Positions 1-8,444 of a DNA stretch of 64,000 nucleotides are shown one piece after another. How positions within the stretch are numbered: the stretch's first letter is position 1; each line of letters begins with the position of its first letter. This stretch comes from Klebsiella pneumoniae (GTDB lineage: Bacteria > Desulfobacterota > Binatia > UBA12015). The translations under genes and the position numbers were made by a program. The stretch is taken from positions 1-64,000 of the forward strand of contig CAMBZJ010000007.1 of the NCBI GenBank assembly GCA_945872365.1, written 5' to 3'. The notes beneath the pieces were generated by a model. That model saw only the letters and a program-made list of their open reading frames with translations. It ran no database searches and had not been told where the DNA came from.

Positions 1-353
1 GTCTCGCCCGCCGCCAGTTCGCGCGTCGCGTCACCCAACCCGAACGCAGCCCCGTGCCGCGCCACGAACGCATCACTCGCCCGTGCTGCCGTCGCGCCCG
101 CCGGCGCCGCGGGACCACGCCCCGGCGCAAACCGCATCGATCGCGCCGCACCGCTCGCCGGGTCCGACGTCATCTTCGCCCCCGTCTCCCGACGCAGCGC
201 TTCCTGCGCCGCGCGCATCCCCGCGGGCACCGCGCGCGCCGATGCGGGCAGAGCGAGCGGGAGAAACAGGACGAGCGCAAACGCCCCCCGGGCGACCCGG
301 GCGATCGTCCGCGGCGCGACCGTCGGGAATAGCAATTGCCTCCGGGTCGGCAT
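1..353 (-). CDS. Secreted protein, N-terminal part, FTP-like propeptide (possible M4 metalloprotease)
   Basis: Partial gene on the minus strand running off the left edge; about 117 residues are visible and the ORF track misses it because it has no stop in the window. The ATG at 353 opens a basic N-terminus and a hydrophobic segment (ALVLFLPLALPASARA), a good Sec signal peptide. The last visible residues include FVARHGAAFGLGDATREL, which resembles the FTP motif found in propeptides of thermolysin-like M4 and fungalysin proteases. The catalytic domain would lie outside the window, so protease identity is inference. No strong ribosome binding site is visible. It lies 32 bases downstream of the flavoprotein gene on the same strand. 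Confidence 0.6.
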   Translation of the reverse strand, partial: MPTRRQLLFPTVAPRTIARVARGAFALVLFLPLALPASARAVPAGMRAAQEALRRETGAKMTSDPASGAARSMRFAPGRGPAAPAGATAARASDAFVARHGAAFGLGDATRELAAGE

Positions 354-385
354 GAATCGGAGACTGCCCCTGCCGCCCCGACCGG

Positions 386-2008
386 TCAACTCGGGGTTTT
401 CCCGACGGTCGCCCCGAGGCGGCTCGCAACCGCGGCGGCACAGCGCAGGCCGTCGAGGGCGGCCGAGACGATGCCCCCGGCGAATCCCGCACCCTCCCCG
501 CAAGGGAAGAGGCCGCGAAGGTCGGGGTGCTCTAGCGTGGCCGGGTCGCGCGGGATCCGCACCGGCGCGGAGGTGCGGCTCTCGACGGCGACCACCACCG
601 CATCGTTGGTCGCGAAACCGCGCATGCGACGGCCGATGCGACGCAGTCCGTCGCGCAGCGCTGCGCCGATCGGCTCGGGAAGCACCGACGAGAGGTCCGC
701 GGCGGCGAGGCCCGGGCGGTAGGAGGCGGCGGGCAGGTCGCGCGAGGGGCGACCTTCGCAGAAGTCGAGCAGGCGCTGGGCGGGTGCGACGAGCCCGCCA
801 CCCCCGGCCGCGAAGGCCGCATGCTCGACCGCCCCCTGGAAGGCGACGCCCGCGAGCGCACCCCGGTCGGCGAAGGGGAGCAGATCCTCGTCGCGGACCT
901 CGACCACGATGCCCGAGTTCGCCCAGCGCGAGTTGCGGCTCGACGGCGACCAGCCGTTCACGACGACCTCGCCGGGCGCGGTCGCGGCCGGACACATGAT
1001 GCCGCCGGGGCACATGCAGAAGGAGAACAGGCCGCGGCCGCCCGAGCGCTCGACGATCGAGTAGGAGGCCGCCGGGAGGCCCGGAGCCCGCACCGCCGCG
1101 TGGTACTGCATCGCGTCCACCAGCGCCTGCGGATGTTCGACGCGCACGCCGAGGGCGAAGGGCTTGCGTTCCAGTCGCACCGCCGAGCGGTCGAGGATCT
1201 CGTAGACGTCGCGGGCCGAGTGCCCGGTCGCGAGCACGACGGCCCTCGCTCGCAGGTTCTCGACAGCAGACGCCCCGGTAGTCGCGGTCGCTGCGCCGTC
1301 GGCCGACGGACGCACGACGACTCCGACGACGGTATCGCCGTCGCGCAGCAAGTCCGTCACGCGCGTGCCAAAGCGCACCTCGCCACCGCACTCCTCGATC
1401 GAGCGGCGCAGCGCCGAGACGACCGCGGGCAGGCGGTTCGTGCCGACGTGTGGGTGCGCATCGACCAGGACGTCGACGGGAGCCCCGTGCTGCACGAGCG
1501 TCTCGAGGACGCCGCGCACGTCGCCGCGCTTGGTCGAGCGCGTGTAGAGCTTGCCGTCGGAGAAGGTCCCCGCGCCGCCCTCGCCGAAGCCGTAGTTGCA
1601 ATCGGGATCGACGACACCCTCGCGGCAGAGTCGGGCGACGTCGAGGCGCCGTCCGCGGACGTCCCGACCGCGCTCGACGACGATCGGGCGCAGGCCCGCC
1701 TCGACGAGGCCGAGCGCCGCGAACAGGCCGGCCGGACCGGACCCCACGACCAGCACCGGCTCCGCGGCGCGCACGTCGCGCGCGCAAAAACCCGCAAGCA
1801 GCTCGGTCGTCGGCGACTCGCCGACCCAGGCGCGCAGCCGGATCTCCCAGGACGGCTCGCCGTGCCGTGCATCGAGCGAGCGTCGGAGAACCGTCAAGCC
1901 GGAGATCTCCGACTCGCCCACGCCGAGGGCGAGCGCCGCCGCACGCTCGAGAGCACGCGGTTCGGCGAGTGCACGATGCGCGATGCGGATGCGCGTCTCG
2001 GCGACCAT
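386..2008 (-). CDS. FAD-dependent dehydrogenase, COG2509 family
   Basis: About 540 residues. After a small N-terminal domain (residues 1-85) comes a dinucleotide-binding fold with GSGPAGLFAALGL at about residue 90 and ERGRDVRGR, then the family-typical FGEGGAGTFSDGKLYTR stretch. The C-terminus holds FPCGEGAGFAGGIVSAA, typical of FAD closure in this family. These are uncharacterised soluble flavoproteins, often called NAD(P)/FAD-dependent oxidoreductases; the substrate is not known. The ATG at 2008 is preferred over the GTG at 2017 because an AGG core lies about 8 nt upstream. It begins 70 nt after the stop of tex on the same strand, so the two may be cotranscribed. Confidence 0.85.
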   Translation of the reverse strand: MVAETRIRIAHRALAEPRALERAAALALGVGESEISGLTVLRRSLDARHGEPSWEIRLRAWVGESPTTELLAGFCARDVRAAEPVLVVGSGPAGLFAALGLVEAGLRPIVVERGRDVRGRRLDVARLCREGVVDPDCNYGFGEGGAGTFSDGKLYTRSTKRGDVRGVLETLVQHGAPVDVLVDAHPHVGTNRLPAVVSALRRSIEECGGEVRFGTRVTDLLRDGDTVVGVVVRPSADGAATATTGASAVENLRARAVVLATGHSARDVYEILDRSAVRLERKPFALGVRVEHPQALVDAMQYHAAVRAPGLPAASYSIVERSGGRGLFSFCMCPGGIMCPAATAPGEVVVNGWSPSSRNSRWANSGIVVEVRDEDLLPFADRGALAGVAFQGAVEHAAFAAGGGGLVAPAQRLLDFCEGRPSRDLPAASYRPGLAAADLSSVLPEPIGAALRDGLRRIGRRMRGFATNDAVVVAVESRTSAPVRIPRDPATLEHPDLRGLFPCGEGAGFAGGIVSAALDGLRCAAAVASRLGATVGKTPS

Positions 2009-2051
2009 GGCGGACACCTAGCCGATGCCGCGGCGAGGCGCGCGGTCGCTT

Positions 2052-2091
2052 GCCGGGATCACTTCTTGCGGGCCGGGATCACTTCTTGCGG
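2052..2091. repeat. 20-bp perfect tandem duplication across the tex stop codon
   Basis: The 20-nt unit GCCGGGATCACTTCTTGCGG occurs twice back to back. On the minus strand it encodes the last residues and stop of Tex (RKK then TGA); the second copy lies just beyond the stop. It looks like a recent slippage duplication. Confidence 0.85.
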
Positions 2092-4778
2092 AACGAGTCC
2101 TTCATCGACAGCAGCGAGGCGAAGGGGTTGTTGAACGGCTCGGCCGGCTTGCGCGGGCCGCCGCCCTGCCGTGGCGGGCCACCCCGGTCGCGATCGCGGT
2201 CGCCGCGGTCGCGATCGCGGTCGCCGCGATCGCGCTCGAACGGCGGCGGCGCTCCCCGACCGCGATCGGCGCGCATCCCGCGCGGGGTCTGCGGTGCGCC
2301 GGGATCGGCCTGAGGCGCCCCGCTTCTCGGCCCGCGACCATCGCCTCCGGGGCCGCCGCGCCGACCGCGCGGGTCCCGGCGATCGCGGCCGGCGCGCTCC
2401 TCGGCGGTCGCGCGAGCGAGGCCGCCCGGCGCGCCCCCCGGCCCCGACGCGCTCCGTCCGTCGCGAGGCCGCTCGTCGGCGCGACCACCCCGACGCTCGC
2501 GCGGGCGCGCCTCGCCCTCGCCGCGCCCCGCCGGTGCACGGCGTCCTTCGCGTTCGGGCGACCGCATCGTGAAGGAGATCTGCCGCTTTGCGACGTCGAC
2601 CTCGAGCACCCGGACACGGACGCGGTCGCCGGGGCTCACGATCTCCGCCGGATCGCCGACGAAGCGGTCGGTGAGGCGCGAGACGTGGACGAGACCGTCC
2701 TCGCGCACGCCGACGTCGACGAAGGCGCCGAAGGTCGTGACATTCGTGACGATCCCCGGACAGATCATGCCCGGCTTCAGGTCCTCGATCCCCGTGAGGT
2801 CCTCGCGGAAGGCGAAGGGCTCCCAGGCACCGCGCGGATCGGAAGCGGGACTCTCGATCTCGGCGGCGACATCGGCCGCGGTCTCCGCGCCCAACTCCCG
2901 GCGCAGCGACTCGCCGGCGTCGCCGCGCAAACGCTCCGCCGCGGCCGCGCCGCCGCCGAGCAGGACTTCGAGCGATGCGCCGTCGGCGGCCGCGAACGAC
3001 TCCAGCGCCGCCTGCCGCTCGGGATGGATGCGCGTCGCGTCGAACGGCGAGTCGCCGCCGACCACCCGGACGAAGCCGGCGACCTGCTCCCATGCGCGCG
3101 CGTCGAGCCGCGCCGCCTCGACGAGCTGGCGTCGCGAGCGGAACGGACCGCTTCGCGCACGGAACTCGACGATCGCCTCGGCGAGAACCGGCCCGATCCC
3201 CGCGATGCGCGCCAGCAGCTCGGGCGAGCCCGCATTCAGGTCGACCCCGACGCGGTGCACGCAACTCTCGACGACTTCGTCGAGCTGCTTTTTCAGGCGA
3301 TGGGGCGGTACGTCGTGATGGTACTGCCCCGCCCCCACGGCCTTCGGGTCGATCTTGACGATCTCGGCGAGCGGATCCTGCAGTCGTCGCGCGATCGAGA
3401 CTGCGCCGCGCGCCCCGGCATCGAGGTTCGGCATCTCCGTACGCGCGGCCTCGCTGCCGGCCCAGGCACCGACGCCGGCCTCGTTCACCAGGACCACCGG
3501 CACGGGGCAACCGCGCTCGGCGAGCACCTTGCGCACGTGGGCCTCGACGTCGCGGCCACCCGGCCCGTTGCCGACCGCCATCGCGAGCACGCCGTGCTCG
3601 CGCACCGCCTGGGCCAGCGTCTCGGCGGAAGTGGCGATCTTCTCGTCGCCCTTGGTGTGGAGGGCGAAGTCGGCGAGAGGTCGTCCGTCGGCACCGACCA
3701 CGACGGCCTTGCCACCGCGGCGCGGGTCCGGATCAATGCCGATCACCGGACGAGGACCGAAGGGCGGCGCGAAGAGGGCGCGCCAGACGTTCTCCGCGAA
3801 GACGTCGATCGCGACGTCGTCCGCGACCGAGCGCAGCGCCTTGTGGATCTCGGCCTCGACCACGGGGCGCACCTGCTCGCGCAAGGCGGCGACCGAGGCG
3901 CGGCGCAGGAGGTCGGCCCCGGGCGAATCGGGGACCGTGCAGGCATGGGCCTCGAAGGCGGCGATCAGCCGCGACTCGAACTCCGGGTCGTCCGCCGGAC
4001 CCTCGATCGCGCCGGTCAGTTCCTCCTCGGCGATGCCGCGACGGATCGCCAGGTAGCGGTGCGCGTTCTCCCGGCGCAACAGCGAGGCGATCGGCTCGGC
4101 CCGCTCGAAGTACTTCGCGTAGCGGCTGTCCTCCTTGGGGCGCTTGCCGCGCCAGGTGAGGACGGTGCCCTTCTCGCGCAGCGCACGGCGCACGAGCGCC
4201 CGCAGGTCGGGGACCTCCGAGATGCGCTCGACGAGGATGTCGCCCGCGCCGCGGATCGCCGCCTCGGCATCGGCCACGCCCTTCTCCTCGTCGCGGAAGG
4301 TGAAGGCCCAGAGTTCGAGAGTCTGGCCCGGCTGCGGCGTCTCGGTCCCGTGGCCGCAGTTCCAGATCCAGTCGGCGAGCGGCCCGAGCCCCTGCTCGCG
4401 TCCGAGCGCCGCCTTGCTGCGACGCTTGCGCTTGAAGGGCAGGTAGAGATCCTCGAGCGCATCCCGGTCGAAGGTCGCGGCGATCCGGTCGCGAAGCTCC
4501 GGGTCGAGCCGCCCCTGGCGCTCGATCTCGTCGGCGATGAAGGACTGCCGGGCGAGCAGCGCATCCCAGTCCGACTTCGCCTCGAGCACCGCGCGCACGC
4601 CCGCCTCGTCGAGGTGACCGATGCGGTCCTTGCGGTAGCGCGCGATGAAGGGAACGGAGGCGCCCTCCTCGGCGAGCGAGAGTACGGCTCGCGCGGCGGA
4701 GCGGTCGATCCGCGGCAGGGCGGACGCCAGATGGGCTTCGAAATCCATGGGTCGCGATGGCTTCGGGTCGGGTGGCAT
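2079..4778 (-). CDS. tex: RNA-binding transcriptional accessory protein Tex
   Basis: 899 residues. Order of parts: helical Tex N-terminal region, YqgF/RuvC-like fold starting at VIGIDPDPRRGG (about 343), helix-hairpin-helix region with IAGIGPVLAEAIVEF (about 521), and a C-terminal S1 domain from GMICPGIVTNVTTFGAF (about 671) to about 739. Typical Tex is near 770 residues; here a 160-residue tail rich in Arg, Gly, Asp and Pro follows the S1 domain, ending in a short conventional sequence. Tex binds nucleic acid and affects transcription and RNA turnover. The ORF track starts at 6365, but that extension is antisense to the deacylase gene. The ATG at 4778 has GAGGTGAT just upstream; the ATG at 4748 is an alternative. 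Confidence 0.95.
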   Translation of the reverse strand: MPPDPKPSRPMDFEAHLASALPRIDRSAARAVLSLAEEGASVPFIARYRKDRIGHLDEAGVRAVLEAKSDWDALLARQSFIADEIERQGRLDPELRDRIAATFDRDALEDLYLPFKRKRRSKAALGREQGLGPLADWIWNCGHGTETPQPGQTLELWAFTFRDEEKGVADAEAAIRGAGDILVERISEVPDLRALVRRALREKGTVLTWRGKRPKEDSRYAKYFERAEPIASLLRRENAHRYLAIRRGIAEEELTGAIEGPADDPEFESRLIAAFEAHACTVPDSPGADLLRRASVAALREQVRPVVEAEIHKALRSVADDVAIDVFAENVWRALFAPPFGPRPVIGIDPDPRRGGKAVVVGADGRPLADFALHTKGDEKIATSAETLAQAVREHGVLAMAVGNGPGGRDVEAHVRKVLAERGCPVPVVLVNEAGVGAWAGSEAARTEMPNLDAGARGAVSIARRLQDPLAEIVKIDPKAVGAGQYHHDVPPHRLKKQLDEVVESCVHRVGVDLNAGSPELLARIAGIGPVLAEAIVEFRARSGPFRSRRQLVEAARLDARAWEQVAGFVRVVGGDSPFDATRIHPERQAALESFAAADGASLEVLLGGGAAAAERLRGDAGESLRRELGAETAADVAAEIESPASDPRGAWEPFAFREDLTGIEDLKPGMICPGIVTNVTTFGAFVDVGVREDGLVHVSRLTDRFVGDPAEIVSPGDRVRVRVLEVDVAKRQISFTMRSPEREGRRAPAGRGEGEARPRERRGGRADERPRDGRSASGPGGAPGGLARATAEERAGRDRRDPRGRRGGPGGDGRGPRSGAPQADPGAPQTPRGMRADRGRGAPPPFERDRGDRDRDRGDRDRDRGGPPRQGGGPRKPAEPFNNPFASLLSMKDSFRKK
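2185..2226. repeat. Tandem 21-bp repeat coding for Arg/Asp/Gly repeats in the Tex tail
   Basis: Two exact copies of a 21-nt unit beginning CGGTCGCGATCGCGG, followed by a degenerate third. On the minus strand they encode alternating RDRDRGD residues in the Tex C-terminal tail. Confidence 0.8.
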
Positions 4779-4973
4779 CCGGATCACCTCGGCCACGGGA
4801 GTCGGTCCCTGGGCGCGAGGATCGTCGTCGGCTTCAACCGCTTGGCACGTTCGGCGGCGTTTTTCCAGAAGCAGGCCCCGGGTGCGCTCCGGCGCTCTCG
4901 TTGACACCCTTTCGCGCGGCGGCCTAGATCGGGGGCGGGATCGACACGGGTCCTGCGGACCGAGGAGGCCATC

Positions 4974-6677
4974 TTGCAAGACATCATCCTGCGCAACGCG
5001 AGCGTCTGCGACGGTACCGGGGCCGATGCACGCCCCGGCGACGTCGCGCTCCGTGGCGGTCGCATCGCCAGCATCGAACGTCCCGGCGCCGCGACGGCCG
5101 CCCGGGGCACGCGCGAGATCGACGCGACCGGACTCGTCGCGGCCCCGGGCTTCGTCGATGTCCACACCCACTACGACTGCCAGCTGCTCTGGGATCCGAC
5201 CGCGAGCCCGTCGTCCTGGCACGGCGTGACGAGCATCGTCATGGGTAACTGCGGCTTTACGATCGCCCCCTGCCGCCCCGCCGACCGCGAGACGGTCATG
5301 CGCCTGCTGCTCTACGTCGAGGGCATGCCGATCGACACCCTGCGCGCCGGCATCCGCTGGAGCTGGGAGAGCTTCCCCGAATACCTCGACGCGCTCGAGC
5401 AACAGGGCGTCGGGCCCAACGTCGCGGCCTTCGTCGGGCTCTCCGCGGTGCGCTTCGCCGCGATGGAGGGCGCCGCCGTCGAGCGCGCGGCGCGCCCCGA
5501 CGAAATAGCGCGCATGCAGGCGATCGTCCGCGAGGCGATCGCGGCCGGTGCGATCGGCTGGTCCACCTCGCTCTCGCCGACGCACTTCTTCGGCGACGGC
5601 ACGCCGGCGCCGACCCGCTTCTCCGGGGAGGACGAGCTTCTGGCACTCGCCGAGGTCTCGCGCGAGTTTTCGCACGGCGTGATCGAGATCGCGCCGAAGA
5701 GCCTGCTCGGAACGCCCGAGGACAAGCTCGCCGAACTCGACCTCTTCACCCGGCTCGCCGAGGTCTCCGGCAAGCTCGTGAGCTTCGCCCCGCTGCACGA
5801 CAACCCCTTCTTTCCCGGATCGGCGCAGACGATCCTCGCGGCAGCCCGCGAACGCCAGGCGCGCGGCGCGCGGGTCGTCCCGCAGGTCGGGTGCCGCCCG
5901 CTCGAACTGCGCTTCGACTTCCTCGGCCCCTGCTTCGGGCTCGAGAACAACTCGTTCTGGCGTCCGCTGCTCCACGAACCGATCGAGAAGCGGCGCGCGA
6001 CCTTCGCCGCCGAGTCGTTCCGGGCGCGCCTGCGCGAGACCAGCGAGGGCTGGAAGGCGCTGCTCACGCCGAGCTGGGAGTGCATGTTCCTGCGCGTCCC
6101 CGCGATCGAGGAGCACCGGCGTTTCGCCGATACGAGCGTCGCCGGGATCGCGCGCGAACTCCGGCGCGACCCGGTGGACGCGTTTCTCGACCTGGTCCTC
6201 GCCGGCGGACTCGCCGACCAGTGGGGCGTCGAGGTGCTGAACGCCGACGAGCAGGCGGTCGGCGAACTGCTCTCCTCCGACGGCGCCCTGCTGGCGCTGT
6301 CGGACGCCGGCGCCCACGTCGACACGCTCTGCGACCAGGGCTACCCGAGCTACCTGCTCGGTCACTGGGTGCGCGAGCGCGGCGCGATTCGCCTGGAGGA
6401 CGCCGTGCGCATGCTGTCGGCGCGGCCCGCCGAACTCTACGGACTACTCGACCGCGGCTTGCTCGCACCCGGCCTCGCCGCCGACGTCGTGCTTTTCGAC
6501 CCGGCGCGGATCCGCCAACGCCCGACCGAGGTCGTCACCGACCTGCCCGGTGGACAGCGCCGGCTGCTGCAGCGGGCCGAGGGTATCCCCTGGGTCTTCG
6601 TGAACGGCGAGGCGGTGATCGCCGACGGATCGCCCACCGGGCAGCGCGCGGGGCGCGTGCTGCGCGGCGGGGTATGA
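4974..6677 (+). CDS. N-acyl-D-amino-acid deacylase family amidohydrolase
   Basis: 567 residues. The metal-dependent amidohydrolase signature DVHTHYDCQLLWDP lies near residue 62-75, and NCGFTIAPCRP follows, both typical of D-aminoacylase/N-acyl-D-amino-acid deacylases (cytosolic zinc enzymes that release D-amino acids from N-acyl forms). The C-terminal part contains LSDAGAHVD, a conserved Asp/His region, and a composite beta domain (LAADVVLFDP) common to the family. The true substrate may differ, since this subfamily in environmental bacteria is broad. The start is a TTG, chosen because a strong AGGAGG lies 6 nt upstream and the protein then begins with the usual DIILRNASV strand. It is divergent from tex. 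Confidence 0.87.
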   Translation: MQDIILRNASVCDGTGADARPGDVALRGGRIASIERPGAATAARGTREIDATGLVAAPGFVDVHTHYDCQLLWDPTASPSSWHGVTSIVMGNCGFTIAPCRPADRETVMRLLLYVEGMPIDTLRAGIRWSWESFPEYLDALEQQGVGPNVAAFVGLSAVRFAAMEGAAVERAARPDEIARMQAIVREAIAAGAIGWSTSLSPTHFFGDGTPAPTRFSGEDELLALAEVSREFSHGVIEIAPKSLLGTPEDKLAELDLFTRLAEVSGKLVSFAPLHDNPFFPGSAQTILAAARERQARGARVVPQVGCRPLELRFDFLGPCFGLENNSFWRPLLHEPIEKRRATFAAESFRARLRETSEGWKALLTPSWECMFLRVPAIEEHRRFADTSVAGIARELRRDPVDAFLDLVLAGGLADQWGVEVLNADEQAVGELLSSDGALLALSDAGAHVDTLCDQGYPSYLLGHWVRERGAIRLEDAVRMLSARPAELYGLLDRGLLAPGLAADVVLFDPARIRQRPTEVVTDLPGGQRRLLQRAEGIPWVFVNGEAVIADGSPTGQRAGRVLRGGV

Positions 6678-6742
6678 CCGACCGACTCTAGATCCCGCGG
6701 ATCCAGGCTCGCCCATCCGCGCCACACGGAGGACCGAACCGC

Positions 6743-7081
6743 ATGGACCGACCCGCCCTCCTCGGCGCCGCGATCACTGCGGCGCTCGGACTCATGGGGC
6801 TATTGCGACCATCCTCGGCCGCGGCACTCACCAGCATCGCACCGATCGGCCGCACGGGCGTCTCGGAGATCCGCGCGACCTACGGCGGGTTCTTCCTGCT
6901 CGCCGGACTCGCTGCGGCGTGGAGCGCCGAGCCAGCGGCGCTCCGCTTGCTCGGGCTGGCCTGGGCGGGTGCGGCCGCAGGACGTGCGGTTTCGGTCGTG
7001 GTGGACGAGAGTCGCGAGCCGAAGAACCTTGCTGGGATCGCGTTCGAGGCCGCGATCGCGGGCCTTCTCCTCGCGGGGTGA
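6743..7081 (+). CDS. DUF4345-type small membrane protein
   Basis: 112 residues with four hydrophobic segments: ALLGAAITAALGLMGLL, a central stretch around YGGFFLLAGLAAAW, LLGLAWAGAAAGRAVSVVVD and a C-terminal AGIAFEAAIAGLLLAG. The arrangement, with the polar EIRATYGG loop and GRAVSVVVD, matches the DUF4345 family of inner-membrane proteins of unknown function. It lies 65 bp downstream of the deacylase in the same direction and may share its transcript. AGGACCGAACCGC precedes the ATG, giving a modest ribosome binding site. It faces the RNA methyltransferase gene convergently. Confidence 0.7.
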   Translation: MDRPALLGAAITAALGLMGLLRPSSAAALTSIAPIGRTGVSEIRATYGGFFLLAGLAAAWSAEPAALRLLGLAWAGAAAGRAVSVVVDESREPKNLAGIAFEAAIAGLLLAG

Positions 7082-7102
7082 ACGAGGCCGCGTGGCCCCG
7101 GA

Positions 7103-8392
7103 TCAGCGCCGAACGAGCCGCGCCACCGTCTCCACATGGTAGGTCTGCGGGAAGAAATCGAGAGGCTGCGCCCAGGCCAGGCGGTAGTCGGAGGACAGCG
7201 AGCGCAGGTCGCGCGCGAGCGTTGCCGGATCGCAGGAGACGTAGACGATCGCGCGCGGTGCGAGGCGGAGCAGGCGCGCGACCGCGTCGGCCGCACCGCT
7301 GCGCGGCGGGTCGAGCACGGCGGTCTCGAGACCCACGCCGCCTGCGATCCAGGCGTCGAGTACGCGCGGCACGTCGCCGTCCTCGAACCCGAGGTCGGCG
7401 AGGCCAAGTCGTGCCGCGTTGGCGCGGCCCGCCGCGACGCTCGACCGCGAGCGCTCGACCGCCCGCACCCGGGCACCGCGGCGCGCGAGCGGGATCGCGA
7501 GGTTGCCGGCACCGGCGTAGAGATCCGCGACGCGATCGCCCGGTGCTATGTCCGCGGCCCCGAGCACGCAGTCGAGCAGGGCCGCGTTGCCGGCGTCGCC
7601 GACCTGGGTGAAGTCGCCGGCGTGCAGTTCCAGTGCGTCGTGCGCGACGAGCGGCACGCGTACCCGGTCGTCGCCGTGGACGCGCCGCCAGCCGCGGCCG
7701 TGCAGCACCGCTCCGGCGACGCGGGGCTGCTCGGCGAGAAAGCGCTCGGTCGCGGCGTCGTCGGCCGGGGCGAACGCGCCGTCGGCCTGTCCGACGAGGA
7801 CGAAGCGCCCCGTCGGCGAGCCGTCCCCGGCCGGGGCGTCGTCGCCCACGCTCGCGATCTCGAGCCGGTTCAGCTTCGTGCGCAGCCGCGCGACCCACGC
7901 CTGCGCGAGCGCGAGTGCGCCGTCGAGGACTGGCGCGGCGAGCAGGCAGCGCTCGATCGGGACGAGGTCGTGCGAGGCCGCCGCGAGGAAACCGACCCGG
8001 CCGTGGTCGATCCGCAGCGAGAGCCGCCGGCGGTAACCGAACGACGGGGCCGGGCGCAGGATCGGACGCACCTCGGGGTCCGCGATCCCGCCGACGCGCG
8101 CTAGCAGGTCGCGCACGATCGCCTCCTTGGCCGACGCCTGCGCGGCATCGTCGACCGCCTGCCACGGACAACCACCGCAGCGCGGCAGGTACTCGCAGGG
8201 CGGCGTGCGGCGCGCAGGGCCGGGCTCGACGACGCGGACGACGTCCGCCCAGGCGAAGCTGCCGCGGTCCTCGCGCACGGCGACCTCGACCAGGTCGCCC
8301 GGTGCCACCCCGCGCACGAACCAGACCTTGCCGTCGACCCGCGCCACCCCGTGGGGGCCGTAGGCGAGCGACTCGATGCGCGCGATCGGCAC
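7103..8392 (-). CDS. RumA/TrmA-type class I SAM-dependent RNA methyltransferase
   Basis: 429 residues from the GTG at 8392. An N-terminal TRAM domain (SLAYGPHGVARVDGKVWFV) is followed by an iron-sulfur motif C-x5-C-x2-C (PCEYLPRCGGCPW) with a later Cys (IERCLLA), as in RumA. The SAM-binding region is VADLYAGAGNLAIPLA, the catalytic Cys lies in YVSCDPATLARD after the DPPRSGA motif, and the C-terminal Glu is in HVETVA. These enzymes make 5-methyluridine in 23S rRNA or tRNA; which site is used here cannot be read. The GTG start has GAGGAG 4 nt upstream and gives the normal TRAM start, so it is preferred over the TTG at 8428. Confidence 0.9.
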   Translation of the reverse strand: MPIARIESLAYGPHGVARVDGKVWFVRGVAPGDLVEVAVREDRGSFAWADVVRVVEPGPARRTPPCEYLPRCGGCPWQAVDDAAQASAKEAIVRDLLARVGGIADPEVRPILRPAPSFGYRRRLSLRIDHGRVGFLAAASHDLVPIERCLLAAPVLDGALALAQAWVARLRTKLNRLEIASVGDDAPAGDGSPTGRFVLVGQADGAFAPADDAATERFLAEQPRVAGAVLHGRGWRRVHGDDRVRVPLVAHDALELHAGDFTQVGDAGNAALLDCVLGAADIAPGDRVADLYAGAGNLAIPLARRGARVRAVERSRSSVAAGRANAARLGLADLGFEDGDVPRVLDAWIAGGVGLETAVLDPPRSGAADAVARLLRLAPRAIVYVSCDPATLARDLRSLSSDYRLAWAQPLDFFPQTYHVETVARLVRR

Positions 8393-8444
8393 GGGTCTCC
8401 TCTCGCAGACGGGTGCGCGGCGGGCCAACCGCGCGGCCCCTCCC

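Noticed and set aside
2025-4904. 959-residue plus-strand ORF opposite tex
   Set aside because: High GC gives long open antisense frames. It shows no family motif, and the tex frame carries all Tex domains.
4779-6365. N-terminal extension of the tex ORF
   Set aside because: It is antisense to the deacylase gene, and a good ribosome binding site lies directly before the ATG at 4778.
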